Of a stretch of 64,000 bases of DNA, positions 1 to 7,634 are shown piece by piece. The notes under the pieces are model-generated. The model was not told the origin of the DNA and made no database searches. It worked only from the letters and a program-made list of their open reading frames with translations. The DNA is taken from NCBI RefSeq assembly GCF_027533845.1, contig NZ_JAPZVN010000002.1:496001-560000 (forward strand). Direction: 5' to 3'. Every line of letters begins with the position of its first letter. Positions within the stretch are counted from its first letter, which is position 1. Position numbers and translations under genes: made by a program. The stretch comes from Streptomyces sp. RPT161. Lineage in GTDB: Bacteria; Actinomycetota; Actinomycetes; Streptomycetales; Streptomycetaceae.

Positions 1-197
1 GCCGCTACCACGGCATGGAGAACGACCGCTTCATCCTGCGCTCGGTGACCGACGAGGTCATGTACGAGATCATGAAGCTGTCCGGCCAGGAGTACGTGGA
101 CATCTACGCCACCGCCGCCAAGCGCCAGATCGCCGAGGCGAAGAAGCAGGCCGAGGAGGCCGAGAAGGCCGCCAAGCAGCACAGGCCCGGCTCCTGA
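1..197 (+). CDS. C-terminal fragment of a probable 1-acyl-glycerol-3-phosphate acyltransferase
   Basis: The open frame enters from the left edge and stops at 197. Only about 64 residues are present, so no catalytic motif is visible. The end of the protein is a Lys/Glu/Ala-rich amphipathic tail (repeated AEEAEKAAK-type units) that ends in PGS. The assignment to the lysophospholipid acyltransferase family rests on this tail style and on the position directly upstream of pfkA, where Streptomyces carries such a gene. It is an inference from context, not from domain evidence. Confidence 0.5.
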   Translation, partial: RYHGMENDRFILRSVTDEVMYEIMKLSGQEYVDIYATAAKRQIAEAKKQAEEAEKAAKQHRPGS

Positions 198-358
198 CCG
201 GCTCGCGCCGCGCCGGCCGCGCCACCCGTTTGGGTGATGCGTGCGCCCCAACTCCCTTGTGACAGCCGGGAATCCGCGCCACGGGCGATCCCCTGTGACC
301 TGGACCACGGCTAGCGTGTGCCGTGTTGGCTGCCAGCGTCATAGACAGGGAGGAATCC

Positions 359-1387
359 ATGCGCGTCGGAGTGCTGACCGGCGGAGGCGACTGCCCCGGG
401 CTGAACGCGGTCATCCGAGCCCTGGTACGCAAGGGCGTACAGCAGTACGGGCATGAGTTCGTGGGTTTCCGGGACGGCTGGCGCGGCCCGCTCGAAGGCC
501 ACACCAAGCAGTTGGACATCCCGGCGGTACGCGGCATCCTGCCGCGCGGCGGCACCATCCTCGGCTCGTCCCGCACCAATCCGCTGAAGGTCGAGGACGG
601 GGTGCGCAAGGTCAAGGAGAACCTCGCCAAACACGAGGTGGACGCTCTGGTGGCGATCGGCGGCGAGGACACCCTCGGCGTGGCGGCCACCCTCGCCGAC
701 CAGTACGGCGTGCCGTGCGTGGGCGTGCCCAAGACCATCGACAACGACCTGAGCGCCACCGACTACACCTTCGGCTTCGACACCGCGGTCAACATCGCCA
801 CCGAGGCCATCGACCGGCTGCACACCACCGCCGAGTCGCACATGCGGGTGCTGGTGATCGAGGTCATGGGCCGCCACGCGGGCTGGATCGCGCTGCACGC
901 CGGGCTCGCGGGCGGCGCCAACGTCATCCTCATCCCCGAGCAGCGCTTCGACATCGACGAGGTCTGCGGCTGGGTGGAGAGCCGCTTCAAGGTGCGCTAC
1001 GCGCCGATCATCGTGGTCGCCGAGGGCGCCATGCCCAAGGACGGTGAACTGGTCACCAAGGACGGCACGTTGGACTCCTTCGGGCACGTCCGGCTGTCCG
1101 GGATCGGCGACTGGCTGGCCAAGGAGATCGAGAAGCGCACCGGCAAGGAGGCCAGGACCACGGTCCTGGGGCACATTCAGCGGGGCGGCACCCCGTCGGC
1201 GTTCGACCGGTGGCTGGCCACGCGGTTCGGGCTGCATGCGATCGACGCCGTCCAGGAAGGCGACTTCGGGAAGATGGTCGCTCTCCGGGGGACGGACATC
1301 GTCCGCGTCGCGCTCGGTGAGGCCACGGCCAAACTCAAGACCGTTGATCCCGCGTTGTACGCGGAAGCCGGGGTGTTCTTCGGCTGA
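359..1387 (+). CDS. pfkA: 6-phosphofructokinase, group III
   Basis: Phosphorylates fructose 6-phosphate to fructose 1,6-bisphosphate in glycolysis. It has 342 residues, a normal PfkA length. The start at 359 is chosen because GGGAGG lies about 5 bases upstream; the longer frame back to 323 has no such site. GGGDCPGLNA (8-17) opens the nucleotide-binding fold. GGEDT (101-105) and PKTIDND (124-130) mark the phosphoryl-donor site. Asp104 and Lys125 are the residues usual in pyrophosphate-dependent enzymes, where E. coli ATP-PFK has Gly. Streptomyces enzymes of this sequence type are nevertheless reported as ATP-dependent, so the donor cannot be fixed from sequence. Convergent with trpE. Confidence 0.95.
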   Translation: MRVGVLTGGGDCPGLNAVIRALVRKGVQQYGHEFVGFRDGWRGPLEGHTKQLDIPAVRGILPRGGTILGSSRTNPLKVEDGVRKVKENLAKHEVDALVAIGGEDTLGVAATLADQYGVPCVGVPKTIDNDLSATDYTFGFDTAVNIATEAIDRLHTTAESHMRVLVIEVMGRHAGWIALHAGLAGGANVILIPEQRFDIDEVCGWVESRFKVRYAPIIVVAEGAMPKDGELVTKDGTLDSFGHVRLSGIGDWLAKEIEKRTGKEARTTVLGHIQRGGTPSAFDRWLATRFGLHAIDAVQEGDFGKMVALRGTDIVRVALGEATAKLKTVDPALYAEAGVFFG

Positions 1388-1395
1388 CCGCCGGT

Positions 1396-1421
1396 GGTGG
1401 GTGGGCTCGCGCCCACCCACC
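1396..1421. terminator. bidirectional hairpin between pfkA and trpE
   Basis: A perfect 11-bp stem (GGTGGGTGGGC with GCCCACCCACC) encloses a TCGC loop, in the 47-base gap between convergent stop codons. There is no U run, which is common for Streptomyces terminators. Confidence 0.7.
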
Positions 1422-1434
1422 CGTCCGCGGACCC

Positions 1435-3345
1435 TCAGACCGTCACCGTGGCCAACAGCTCCTTGACGATTCCCGTGCCGTTCAGGGTCAGGACCGACTC
1501 CGGGTGGAACTGGACGCCCGCGAAGCCCGGGCCGCGCAGCGCGTGGATGTCTCCGGTGGCCGGGTCGCGGGACAACTCGACGCGGTGCATGCCCAGTTCG
1601 TCCGCGGCGGCGTCGTCGCACCGCGCGGTGAAGGTGTTGTAGAACCCGACCGTCTCGGCGCGGCCGAACAGGTCGATCCGCTCCTGCGCGCCCTGGAACG
1701 GCACCCGCTTGCGGACGATGTCCAGGCCCAGTTCGGCGGCGATCAGCTCGTGCCCGAGGCACACCCCGAGCAGGCCGCCGCGCTGGCCGCCGAGCAACTC
1801 GGCGGCCAGCGCGCGCAGTTGGCGCATCCTGGGGTCGGTGCGGTCCGACGGGTCGCCGGGCCCCGGGCCGAGGACCACCGGGCCGGGATGCGCCAGCGCG
1901 GCGTCCCGCAGGCCGGGCTCGTCGTGGCGGCGCACGGTCACTGAGAGGCCTGAGGAGCGCAGTACGTGCGCCAGCATCGCGGTGAAGGTGTCCTCGGCGT
2001 CGACCACCAGCGCCTGGCCGATCGGCTCGGCCTGCCGCCGCTCCCGCATCCGCAGCCAGAACGGCGCCAGGTTCGCCCGGCGCGCGTCGAGCGCGGCCCG
2101 CACCCGGATGTCGTCCGCGAGCCGGGGCCGCGGACCGCCGGTGCCGGGTGCGGCGGCCGGGCGTATCCCGAGTGCGGCCAGCACCCCGGCGGCCTTGGCG
2201 TGGGTCTCGGCCACCTCGCCGTGCGGGTCGGAGTGGCGCACCAGGGTGGCGCCCACGGAGACACCGAGCCGTCCGTCCGGGGTGATGTCGGCGGTGCGGA
2301 TGAGGATGGGGGAGTCCAGGGTCTGCGCGCCGCCCGCGTCCCGGCCGATCAGCGCGAGAGCGCCCGCGTAGTAGCCGCGGCCGTGCGGCTCGTGGCGCTC
2401 GATGACCCGGCAGGCGTTCTGCACCGGCGAGCCGGTCACCGTCGCGGCGAACATCGTCTCGCGCAGCACCTCCCGTACGTCCATCGAACTGCGGCCGCGC
2501 AGCTCGTACTCGGTGTGCGCGAGATGCGCCATCTCCTTCAGCCGGGGGCCGACCACCTGGCCGCCGAGGTCACCGACGGTGCACATCATCTTCAGTTCCT
2601 CGTCGACGACCATGGTCAGCTCCTCCACCTCCTTCGCGTCCCGCAGGAACGCCAGCACGCCCTCGGCGCTGGGACCGGCCGCCGGATAGCGGTACGTGCC
2701 GCTGATCGGGTTCATCACGACGGTGCCCCCGGACATCCGGACATGGACCTCGGGGCTGGCGCCGACCAGGGTGCGCTCGCCGGTGTGCACCACGTACGTC
2801 CAGTACGCGCCGCGCTCGCCGGTCAGCAGCCGCCGGAACAGGGCGAGCGCGTCGGCGGCGGTGAAGCCGGGGATCTCGCCGCGGAACGTCCGCCGGATCA
2901 CGAAGTTCGCGCCCTCGCCCCGGCCGATCTCGTCCTCGACGACCTGCCGCACGATCCGCGCGTACGCCTCGTCGTCCACGTCGAAAGCCCCGCCCTCGAC
3001 CGTGACCGCGTGCCGTGGCAGCGCGTCCAGCAGTTCCGGCACCGGCAGCCGGTGCGTCTGCCGAGGCCGCAGCACCAGCAGCGGTGTGCCGTCGTCGCGC
3101 ACGTCGAAGCCGCGCTCCCGGATCTGCCGGAACGGCACCAGCGCCAGCGCGTCCAGCGCCGCGCCGCCGTCCGGGACACCGGACGGCAGCGGGATGCCGG
3201 CCAGCCGCTCGTGCCGGGTCACCGGGCCGAGCAGCAGCTCGACGGTGTCCGTGGCCAGGCCGGGCGTACGGCGGTGCAGCAGGGCGAACGGCGGGCAGTC
3301 GGGGGAGCGCAGGCGCTCCACGAGTGCGCTGGTACTGGCGTCCAT
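1435..3345 (-). CDS. trpE: fused anthranilate synthase (TrpE-TrpG in one chain)
   Basis: Converts chorismate and glutamine to anthranilate, the first committed step of tryptophan synthesis. The 636-residue protein has an N-terminal chorismate-binding TrpE half (about 1-410, with NPISGTYRY near 210 and TVTGSPVQNA near 308). A linker follows, then a class I glutamine amidotransferase half with Cys529 in GVCLGHE and His614/Glu616 in QFHPES. Both active sites look intact. The start at 3345 has GGAAGG 7 bases upstream. An uninterrupted reading frame extends far upstream but is antisense to the DAHP synthase gene and is not coding. Expression is very probably attenuated through the short Trp leader peptide and hairpin just upstream. 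A phenazine-type PhzE is the other fused family, but the leader argues for tryptophan synthesis. Confidence 0.93.
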   Translation of the reverse strand: MDASTSALVERLRSPDCPPFALLHRRTPGLATDTVELLLGPVTRHERLAGIPLPSGVPDGGAALDALALVPFRQIRERGFDVRDDGTPLLVLRPRQTHRLPVPELLDALPRHAVTVEGGAFDVDDEAYARIVRQVVEDEIGRGEGANFVIRRTFRGEIPGFTAADALALFRRLLTGERGAYWTYVVHTGERTLVGASPEVHVRMSGGTVVMNPISGTYRYPAAGPSAEGVLAFLRDAKEVEELTMVVDEELKMMCTVGDLGGQVVGPRLKEMAHLAHTEYELRGRSSMDVREVLRETMFAATVTGSPVQNACRVIERHEPHGRGYYAGALALIGRDAGGAQTLDSPILIRTADITPDGRLGVSVGATLVRHSDPHGEVAETHAKAAGVLAALGIRPAAAPGTGGPRPRLADDIRVRAALDARRANLAPFWLRMRERRQAEPIGQALVVDAEDTFTAMLAHVLRSSGLSVTVRRHDEPGLRDAALAHPGPVVLGPGPGDPSDRTDPRMRQLRALAAELLGGQRGGLLGVCLGHELIAAELGLDIVRKRVPFQGAQERIDLFGRAETVGFYNTFTARCDDAAADELGMHRVELSRDPATGDIHALRGPGFAGVQFHPESVLTLNGTGIVKELLATVTV

Positions 3346-3385
3346 GGCGGATCCTTCCGGGATGCGGAGGGCGGCCGGACACACC

Positions 3386-3410
3386 GAAGGCCGCCCCTCG
3401 GGCGGCCTTC
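3386..3410 (-). terminator. trp attenuator hairpin
   Basis: A perfect 11-bp inverted repeat (GAAGGCCGCCC / GGGCGGCCTTC) with a 3-base loop lies between the leader peptide and trpE. Position and strength fit the terminator arm of a transcription attenuator. The competing antiterminator was not worked out. Confidence 0.8.
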
Positions 3411-3433
3411 GCGAAACTCCTGGGTACGCGCGA

Positions 3434-3502
3434 TCAGTGGGCCGCCGGATCAGCGGTCCACCACCATGCCGTGCGGCAGGCGAGCATCGATCGTGCGTAC
3501 AT
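3434..3502 (-). CDS. trpL: trp leader peptide (22 aa, three consecutive Trp codons)
   Basis: ATG at 3502 opens a 22-codon frame that ends in TGA at 3434. It reads MYARSMLACRTA, then WWW, then TADPAAH. Three tandem TGG codons in such a short ORF, about 90 bases upstream of an anthranilate synthase gene and followed by a strong hairpin, are the hallmark of tryptophan attenuation. When charged tRNA-Trp is scarce the ribosome would stall on WWW and relieve termination. A TAGGGT box 7 bases before the ATG suggests a leaderless transcript. Streptomyces trp leaders with a WWWTA(H/D)PAAH-like ending are known to me, which supports the call. Confidence 0.9.
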   Translation of the reverse strand: MYARSMLACRTAWWWTADPAAH

Positions 3503-3509
3503 GGTCTCG

Positions 3510-3515
3510 ACCCTA
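3510..3515 (-). promoter_or_regulatory. -10 box of the trp leader transcript
   Basis: TAGGGT on the minus strand sits 7 bases before the leader ATG, so transcription would begin at or next to the A of the start codon. No convincing -35 hexamer was found. Confidence 0.5.
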
Positions 3516-3587
3516 GCGCACGTCCACGGATGAACACCGGTTGTCTCACCTTGCGGGCATCGGAGAAAAGATCTGGACGGGACCCCG

Positions 3588-3593
3588 TAGTGT
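3588..3593 (+). promoter_or_regulatory. -10 box for the DAHP synthase gene (leaderless)
   Basis: TAGTGT is followed by 7 bases and then GTG at 3601. No Shine-Dalgarno is present, so a leaderless mRNA is likely. Divergent from the trp leader promoter about 70 bases away. Confidence 0.5.
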
Positions 3594-3600
3594 TGGCCTT

Positions 3601-4950
3601 GTGACCGTGAACGCTGAATCCACTGCCGGTGGCAACACCTGGCGCGACCTTCCCGCGGCGCAGCAGCCCGAGTGGCCCAACCCCGAGGCTCTGCGCGATG
3701 TGATCGCGGACCTCCAGTCGTATCCGCCGCTCGTCTTCGCGGGCGAGTGCGACCTGCTGCGCAGCCGTATGGGAGCCGTCGCCCGTGGCGAGGCGTTCCT
3801 GCTGCAGGGCGGTGACTGCGCCGAGGCGTTCGACGCGGTCTCCGCCGACCACATCCGCAGCAAGCTCAAGACGCTGCTCCAGATGGGCGCCGTTCTCACC
3901 TACGCCGCGTCGGTGCCGGTGGTGAAGGTCGGCCGGATCGCCGGGCAGTACTCCAAGCCCCGCTCCAAGCCGACCGAGACCCGCGACGGCGTCACCCTGC
4001 CCACTTACCGCGGTGACAGCGTCAACGGCTTCGAGTTCACCGCCGAGGCCCGCACTCCGGACCCGGAGCGGCTGAAGCGGATGTACCACGCCTCGGCCGC
4101 CACCTTGAACCTGGTGCGCGCCTTCGCCACCGGTGGCTACGCCGACCTGCGGCAGGTGCACGCCTGGAACCAGGACTTCGTGAGGTCGTCCCCGTCCGGA
4201 CAGCGCTACGAGGCGCTCGCCCGGGAGATCGACAGCGCGATGAACTTCATGAAGGCGTGCGGGACGGACCCGGAGGAGTTCAAGACCGTCGAGTTCTACT
4301 CCTCGCACGAGGCGCTGATCCTGGACTACGAGTCGGCGCTGACCCGGGTGGACTCGCGCACCGGCAAGCTGTACGACGTCTCCGGGCACATGGTGTGGAT
4401 CGGCGAGCGCACCCGGCAGCTGGACGGCGCGCACATCGAGTTCGCCTCCCGGATCCGCAACCCGATCGGCGTCAAGCTCGGCCCGAAGACCAGCCCCGAG
4501 GACGCGCTCACCCTGATCGACCGCCTCGACCCGGAGCGCGAGCCCGGTCGGCTGACGTTCATCACCCGGATGGGCGCCGACAAGATCCGCGACCGGCTGC
4601 CCGAACTGGTGGAGAAGGTCACCGCGTCCGGCGCCCGGGTGGCGTGGGTGTGCGACCCCATGCACGGCAACACCTTCGAGGCGGCCTCCGGGCACAAGAC
4701 CCGGCGCTTCGACGACGTGCTGGACGAGGTCAAGGGCTTCTTCGAGGTCCACAAGGGCCTGGGCACCCACCCGGGCGGTATCCATGTGGAGCTGACCGGT
4801 GACGACGTCACCGAGTGCGTGGGCGGCGGCGACGAGATCTTCGTGGACGACCTGCACCAGCGCTACGAGACGGCCTGCGACCCCCGGCTCAACCGCAGCC
4901 AGTCCCTGGACCTGGCGTTCCTGGTGGCGGAGATGTACCGGCAGCAGTAG
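3601..4950 (+). CDS. 3-deoxy-7-phosphoheptulonate (DAHP) synthase, class II
   Basis: Condenses phosphoenolpyruvate and erythrose 4-phosphate to DAHP, the entry step of the shikimate pathway. The 449-residue protein belongs to the plant/actinobacterial class II family. Recognisable blocks are GGDCAEAF near the N-terminus, RIAGQYSKPRSKPTE, HMVWIGERTRQLDGAHIEF, KLGPKTSPEDALTLID, ITRMGADKIRDRLP and the metal-site region DPMHGNT. GTG at 3601 is preferred over the frame upstream because TAGTGT lies 7 bases before it. Divergent from the trp operon, so the first enzyme of the shikimate pathway and the first of the Trp branch sit back to back. Confidence 0.95.
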   Translation: MTVNAESTAGGNTWRDLPAAQQPEWPNPEALRDVIADLQSYPPLVFAGECDLLRSRMGAVARGEAFLLQGGDCAEAFDAVSADHIRSKLKTLLQMGAVLTYAASVPVVKVGRIAGQYSKPRSKPTETRDGVTLPTYRGDSVNGFEFTAEARTPDPERLKRMYHASAATLNLVRAFATGGYADLRQVHAWNQDFVRSSPSGQRYEALAREIDSAMNFMKACGTDPEEFKTVEFYSSHEALILDYESALTRVDSRTGKLYDVSGHMVWIGERTRQLDGAHIEFASRIRNPIGVKLGPKTSPEDALTLIDRLDPEREPGRLTFITRMGADKIRDRLPELVEKVTASGARVAWVCDPMHGNTFEAASGHKTRRFDDVLDEVKGFFEVHKGLGTHPGGIHVELTGDDVTECVGGGDEIFVDDLHQRYETACDPRLNRSQSLDLAFLVAEMYRQQ

Positions 4951-4965
4951 GTCCCATGACCTGGC

Positions 4966-5006
4966 CGAGGGGCGCGAATCACACCGATCCGCGCCCCTCG
5001 GTGCTT
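4966..5006 (+). terminator. terminator after the DAHP synthase gene
   Basis: An 11-bp perfect stem (CGAGGGGCGCG / CGCGCCCCTCG) with a 13-base loop is followed by GTGCTTTT, a short T run. Confidence 0.75.
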
Positions 5007-5027
5007 TTCCCGGGCAGCCGCGCCAGG

Positions 5028-5046
5028 TAAGGTTAGGTTTGCCTCA
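5028..5046 (+). promoter_or_regulatory. iron box (DmdR/IdeR operator) before bfd
   Basis: TAAGGTTAGGTTTGCCTCA matches the actinobacterial iron box TTAGGTTAGGCTCACCTAA at 14 of 19 positions. It lies 32 bases upstream of the bfd start. It would cover the -35 position of a promoter whose -10 could be TAGGGA at 5053-5058. Repression under iron-replete conditions is inferred from the family. Confidence 0.75.
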
Positions 5047-5078
5047 CTGATCTAGGGACCCGCAGGGAGTGAAACCAC

Positions 5079-5375
5079 GTGTACGTATGCAGCTGCTTCG
5101 GTGTGACCGAGGCGCAGGTGCATGCGCACCGGGCGGCCGGAGCCTGCACTCCGCGCGACGTGGCCTCCGCGTGCAAGGCGGGGACCGACTGCGGGTCCTG
5201 CGTCCGCCGCATCCAGGCGCTGCTCGGCCGGAGCGGCGGGTGTGCGTCACGTGGCGAGGCCTCACGCGATGCGATCCAGGCCCGGCTGACTCCGGCGGCG
5301 CCCTCCGCGATGCCGTCCACCGCCGGGCCCGTGGCCGCGCCGCGGCCGGTGCCGGCGGCGGTCGAGGCGGCCTGA
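5079..5375 (+). CDS. bfd: bacterioferritin-associated ferredoxin
   Basis: A small [2Fe-2S] protein of the BFD family that reduces the ferric core of bacterioferritin so that iron is released. The BFD fold occupies the first 55 residues, with the cluster cysteines in YVCSC at 4 and 6 and in GTDCGSC further on. A low-complexity Ala/Pro tail (about 68-98) follows and makes the 98-residue protein longer than typical 60-70 residue Bfd. GTG at 5079 is preceded by GCAGGGAG. The iron box upstream predicts expression under iron starvation. It converges with bfr, the stops being only 7 bases apart. Confidence 0.9.
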   Translation: MYVCSCFGVTEAQVHAHRAAGACTPRDVASACKAGTDCGSCVRRIQALLGRSGGCASRGEASRDAIQARLTPAAPSAMPSTAGPVAAPRPVPAAVEAA

Positions 5376-5382
5376 GCCCGGT

Positions 5383-5865
5383 TCACGAGGCGTCCGGCTG
5401 CTCGATGACCTGCGCGATGTAGAGCGGTTCGCCCAGCTTCTCCACCAGTTCAAGCTGGGTGTCGAGGTAGTCGATGTGGTGTTCCTCGTCGGCGAGGATG
5501 TCCTCGAAGATGTTGGCCGACGTGATGTCGCCCTTGGACCGCATCACCTCGATGCCGCGCCGCAGCCGGTCGATCGCCTCCACCTCGACCTGCCGGTCCG
5601 CCTGGAACATCTCGGTCACCGTCTGGCCGACCCTGACGTGGAACAGTCGCTGGTAGTTGGGCAGCCCCTCCAGGAACAGGATCCGGTCGGTGAGCACCTC
5701 CGCGTGCTTCATCTCGTCGAACGACTCGGCCCGGGTGTATTTCGCGAGCTTGTACCAGCCGAAGTTCTCCTGCATCTTCGCGTGCAGGAAGTACTGGTTG
5801 ATCGCGGTCAGTTCGCCGGTCAGCTGCTCGTTGAGGAACTCGATCACCTCGGGGTCGCCCTGCAT
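5383..5865 (-). CDS. bfr: bacterioferritin
   Basis: An iron-storage ferritin of 160 residues, normal for the family (a 24-mer with haem at dimer interfaces). Ferroxidase ligands are recognisable in GELTAINQYF, in DEMKHAE (Glu51 and His54, with Met52 as the haem ligand in the usual numbering), and in the late DEEHHIDYLD segment. The start at 5865 is preferred to an upstream in-frame ATG because AGGGACG precedes it and the protein then begins MQGDPEVIEFLN as in other Bfr. Its partner bfd lies convergently at the 3' end. Confidence 0.97.
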   Translation of the reverse strand: MQGDPEVIEFLNEQLTGELTAINQYFLHAKMQENFGWYKLAKYTRAESFDEMKHAEVLTDRILFLEGLPNYQRLFHVRVGQTVTEMFQADRQVEVEAIDRLRRGIEVMRSKGDITSANIFEDILADEEHHIDYLDTQLELVEKLGEPLYIAQVIEQPDAS

Positions 5866-6036
5866 GGCAACGCCGTCCCTTCGTTGGTGCCCTGGGGGCG
5901 GGGCAGATGGGCGCATCCTCGCACCGAGCCCCAGAGCGATCCAGTAAGTGCACACTCATGGCGGCTTGTCCGGATTACTCACTGGCTGGCATACCGCTGG
6001 TCAAGAGCATGCCGCCCGGTCTGTCACCATGGAGTC

Positions 6037-6651
6037 ATGGGTCAGTCGGAACGCCGCGAAGGAGAGCTTCCTCCCGGGCAGCGGCTTCAGCGCGGCTGGC
6101 CGGTTCTGCACTACGGGCCGGTGCCCAGGTTCAAGCCGGACCGCTGGGAGTTCCGGGTTTTCGGCGCCACGGCCGACGGCGAGAAGCACTGCTGGAACCA
6201 CGAGGAGTTCTCGGCGCTGCCGCACGCCACGGTGATCGGCGACTTCCACTGCGTCACCAAGTTCTCCATGCTCGGCGTGGAGTGGGGCGGGGTGGCCACC
6301 TCGACGGTACTGAAGCTGGCGCCGCCCGCCCCCGACGTCACCCATGTCATGGTCTGGGCCGAGTACGGCTTCAGCTCCAACCTGCGGCTGGACGACTTCG
6401 CTGACGACAAATCGATATTCGCCACGCACCGGGGCGGCGAGCTGCTCACCGCCGAGCACGGCTTCCCGGTGCGGCTGATAGTGCCGCACCTGTACGCCTG
6501 GAAGGGCCCCAAGTGGGTGCGCGGGGTGGAGTACATGGTCGCCGACCGCCGCGGCTTCTGGGAGGAGCGCGGCTACCACAACCTCGGCGACCCCTGGCGC
6601 GAACAGCGCTACTCCTACCAGGAGGAACCGGGCGACGGCCCAGAACTCTAG
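6037..6651 (+). CDS. sulfite-oxidase-like molybdopterin oxidoreductase
   Basis: A 204-residue protein of the sulfite oxidase / MsrP catalytic-domain family. The molybdenum-ligating cysteine is Cys72 in IGDFHCVTKFS. The block GVEWGGVATSTVL and the C-terminal KGPKWVRGVEYM also fit the fold. It has no signal peptide and no dimerisation or cytochrome domain, so it is probably cytoplasmic, and the substrate is unknown. The start rests on length and family. GGAG lies only 2 bases upstream, so translation initiation here is unusual and a different start is possible. Confidence 0.85.
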   Translation: MGQSERREGELPPGQRLQRGWPVLHYGPVPRFKPDRWEFRVFGATADGEKHCWNHEEFSALPHATVIGDFHCVTKFSMLGVEWGGVATSTVLKLAPPAPDVTHVMVWAEYGFSSNLRLDDFADDKSIFATHRGGELLTAEHGFPVRLIVPHLYAWKGPKWVRGVEYMVADRRGFWEERGYHNLGDPWREQRYSYQEEPGDGPEL

Positions 6652-6761
6652 CCTTCCGGCGGATCCCGCCCTCGGGTCGCGGTTGGCTCGGACCGCCGAC
6701 CCGCCTCGGCAGCCACCGCGGCGTGGACCGGCGGTGCGAAGCGGCCGCGCCCCGCGAAGCG
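6652..6761. other. gap between the molybdopterin oxidoreductase gene and nfo
   Basis: 110 bases between convergent genes. GC-rich with several short inverted repeats but no clean terminator. It shares only short words (GCGGATCC, GGTTGGCTCG) with the dispersed repeat described elsewhere, so I do not call it a copy. Confidence 0.4.
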
Positions 6762-7634
6762 CTAAGCCCGCAGCGCCTTGAGGCGTGCCACGTCGGCCGC
6801 GTAGTTCACCTTCGGCCCCGGGGTCTCGATCACCAGCGGCACGCCCTCGGTCGCCGGATGGCGGAACAGCTCCCGGAAGGGCTCCGCGCCGATGTGACCG
6901 GCGCCGATGTTCTCGTGCCGGTCCTTGTGCGCGCCGACCACGTCCTTGGAGTCATTGGCGTGGATCAGCCGAAGCCGCCCCTCGCCGACCGTCTCCGTCA
7001 GCAGGTCCAGCGTCTGCTTCATGCCCCCGGGGGCCGCCAGGTCGTGGCCCGCGGCGAAGACATGGCAGGTGTCCAGGCACACGCCCAGCCTCGGATGCCG
7101 GTCCAACGCCTCGAAGTACGGCTCCAGGTCCGCCATCAGCGAGCACAACGAGGCGCCCTGCCCGGCCGTGGGCTCCAGCAGCAGCCACGGGTCGTCCTCG
7201 TGCTCCAGCTCCTCCAGCAGCGGCAGCATCCGCTCCCGTACCTGCGCGAGCGCCACCGCGCGGGTGCGCCCGCCGGTCGCCGAACCGGTGTGCACCACCA
7301 CGCCCCGCGCCCCGATCGCCCGGCCCCGCCGCAGCGAATGCCGCATCGAGGCCACCGAGTTGTCGACCGTCGCCGCGGTGTGCGAGCCGAAGTTGATCAG
7401 GTAGGGGGCGTGCACAAACGCCGGTATGCCCGCCTCCGCGCACTGTTCGCGGAACGCCTCGTCCTGCGCCGGGTTGCCCACCGGCGTCGCCCAGCCGCGC
7501 GGGTTGGCGACAAAGACCTGGACCGTCTCCGCGTCGATGTCCCGCGCGTACCCCAGGCCGGTGGCCGCCAGTCCTCCGGCCACCGGGACATGGGCGCCGA
7601 CCGGGTTGCGGACCGCACCGCCCGCCGTACCCAT
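6762..7634 (-). CDS. nfo: endonuclease IV (AP endonuclease)
   Basis: A base-excision-repair enzyme that cleaves 5' of abasic sites. The 290-residue protein has the full trinuclear zinc set of the Nfo family: His75 (FVHAPY), His115 (VVHTGS), Glu154 (LLEPTAG), Asp188 and His191 (LDTCHVFAAGHD), His225 (IHANDS), Asp238 and His240 (HKDRHENIG) and Glu270 (IETPG). The chosen ATG at 7634 overlaps the kinase stop codon as TGATG, a classic translational coupling. A GTG at 7646 is an alternative. Co-transcription with the kinase is very likely. Confidence 0.95.
   Translation of the reverse strand: MGTAGGAVRNPVGAHVPVAGGLAATGLGYARDIDAETVQVFVANPRGWATPVGNPAQDEAFREQCAEAGIPAFVHAPYLINFGSHTAATVDNSVASMRHSLRRGRAIGARGVVVHTGSATGGRTRAVALAQVRERMLPLLEELEHEDDPWLLLEPTAGQGASLCSLMADLEPYFEALDRHPRLGVCLDTCHVFAAGHDLAAPGGMKQTLDLLTETVGEGRLRLIHANDSKDVVGAHKDRHENIGAGHIGAEPFRELFRHPATEGVPLVIETPGPKVNYAADVARLKALRA

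Noticed and set aside
1435-4857. A 1140-codon minus-strand frame apparently fusing anthranilate synthase to a long N-terminal domain
   Set aside because: The upstream part is antisense to the DAHP synthase gene and runs through the trp attenuator; the true start at 3345 has a ribosome site.
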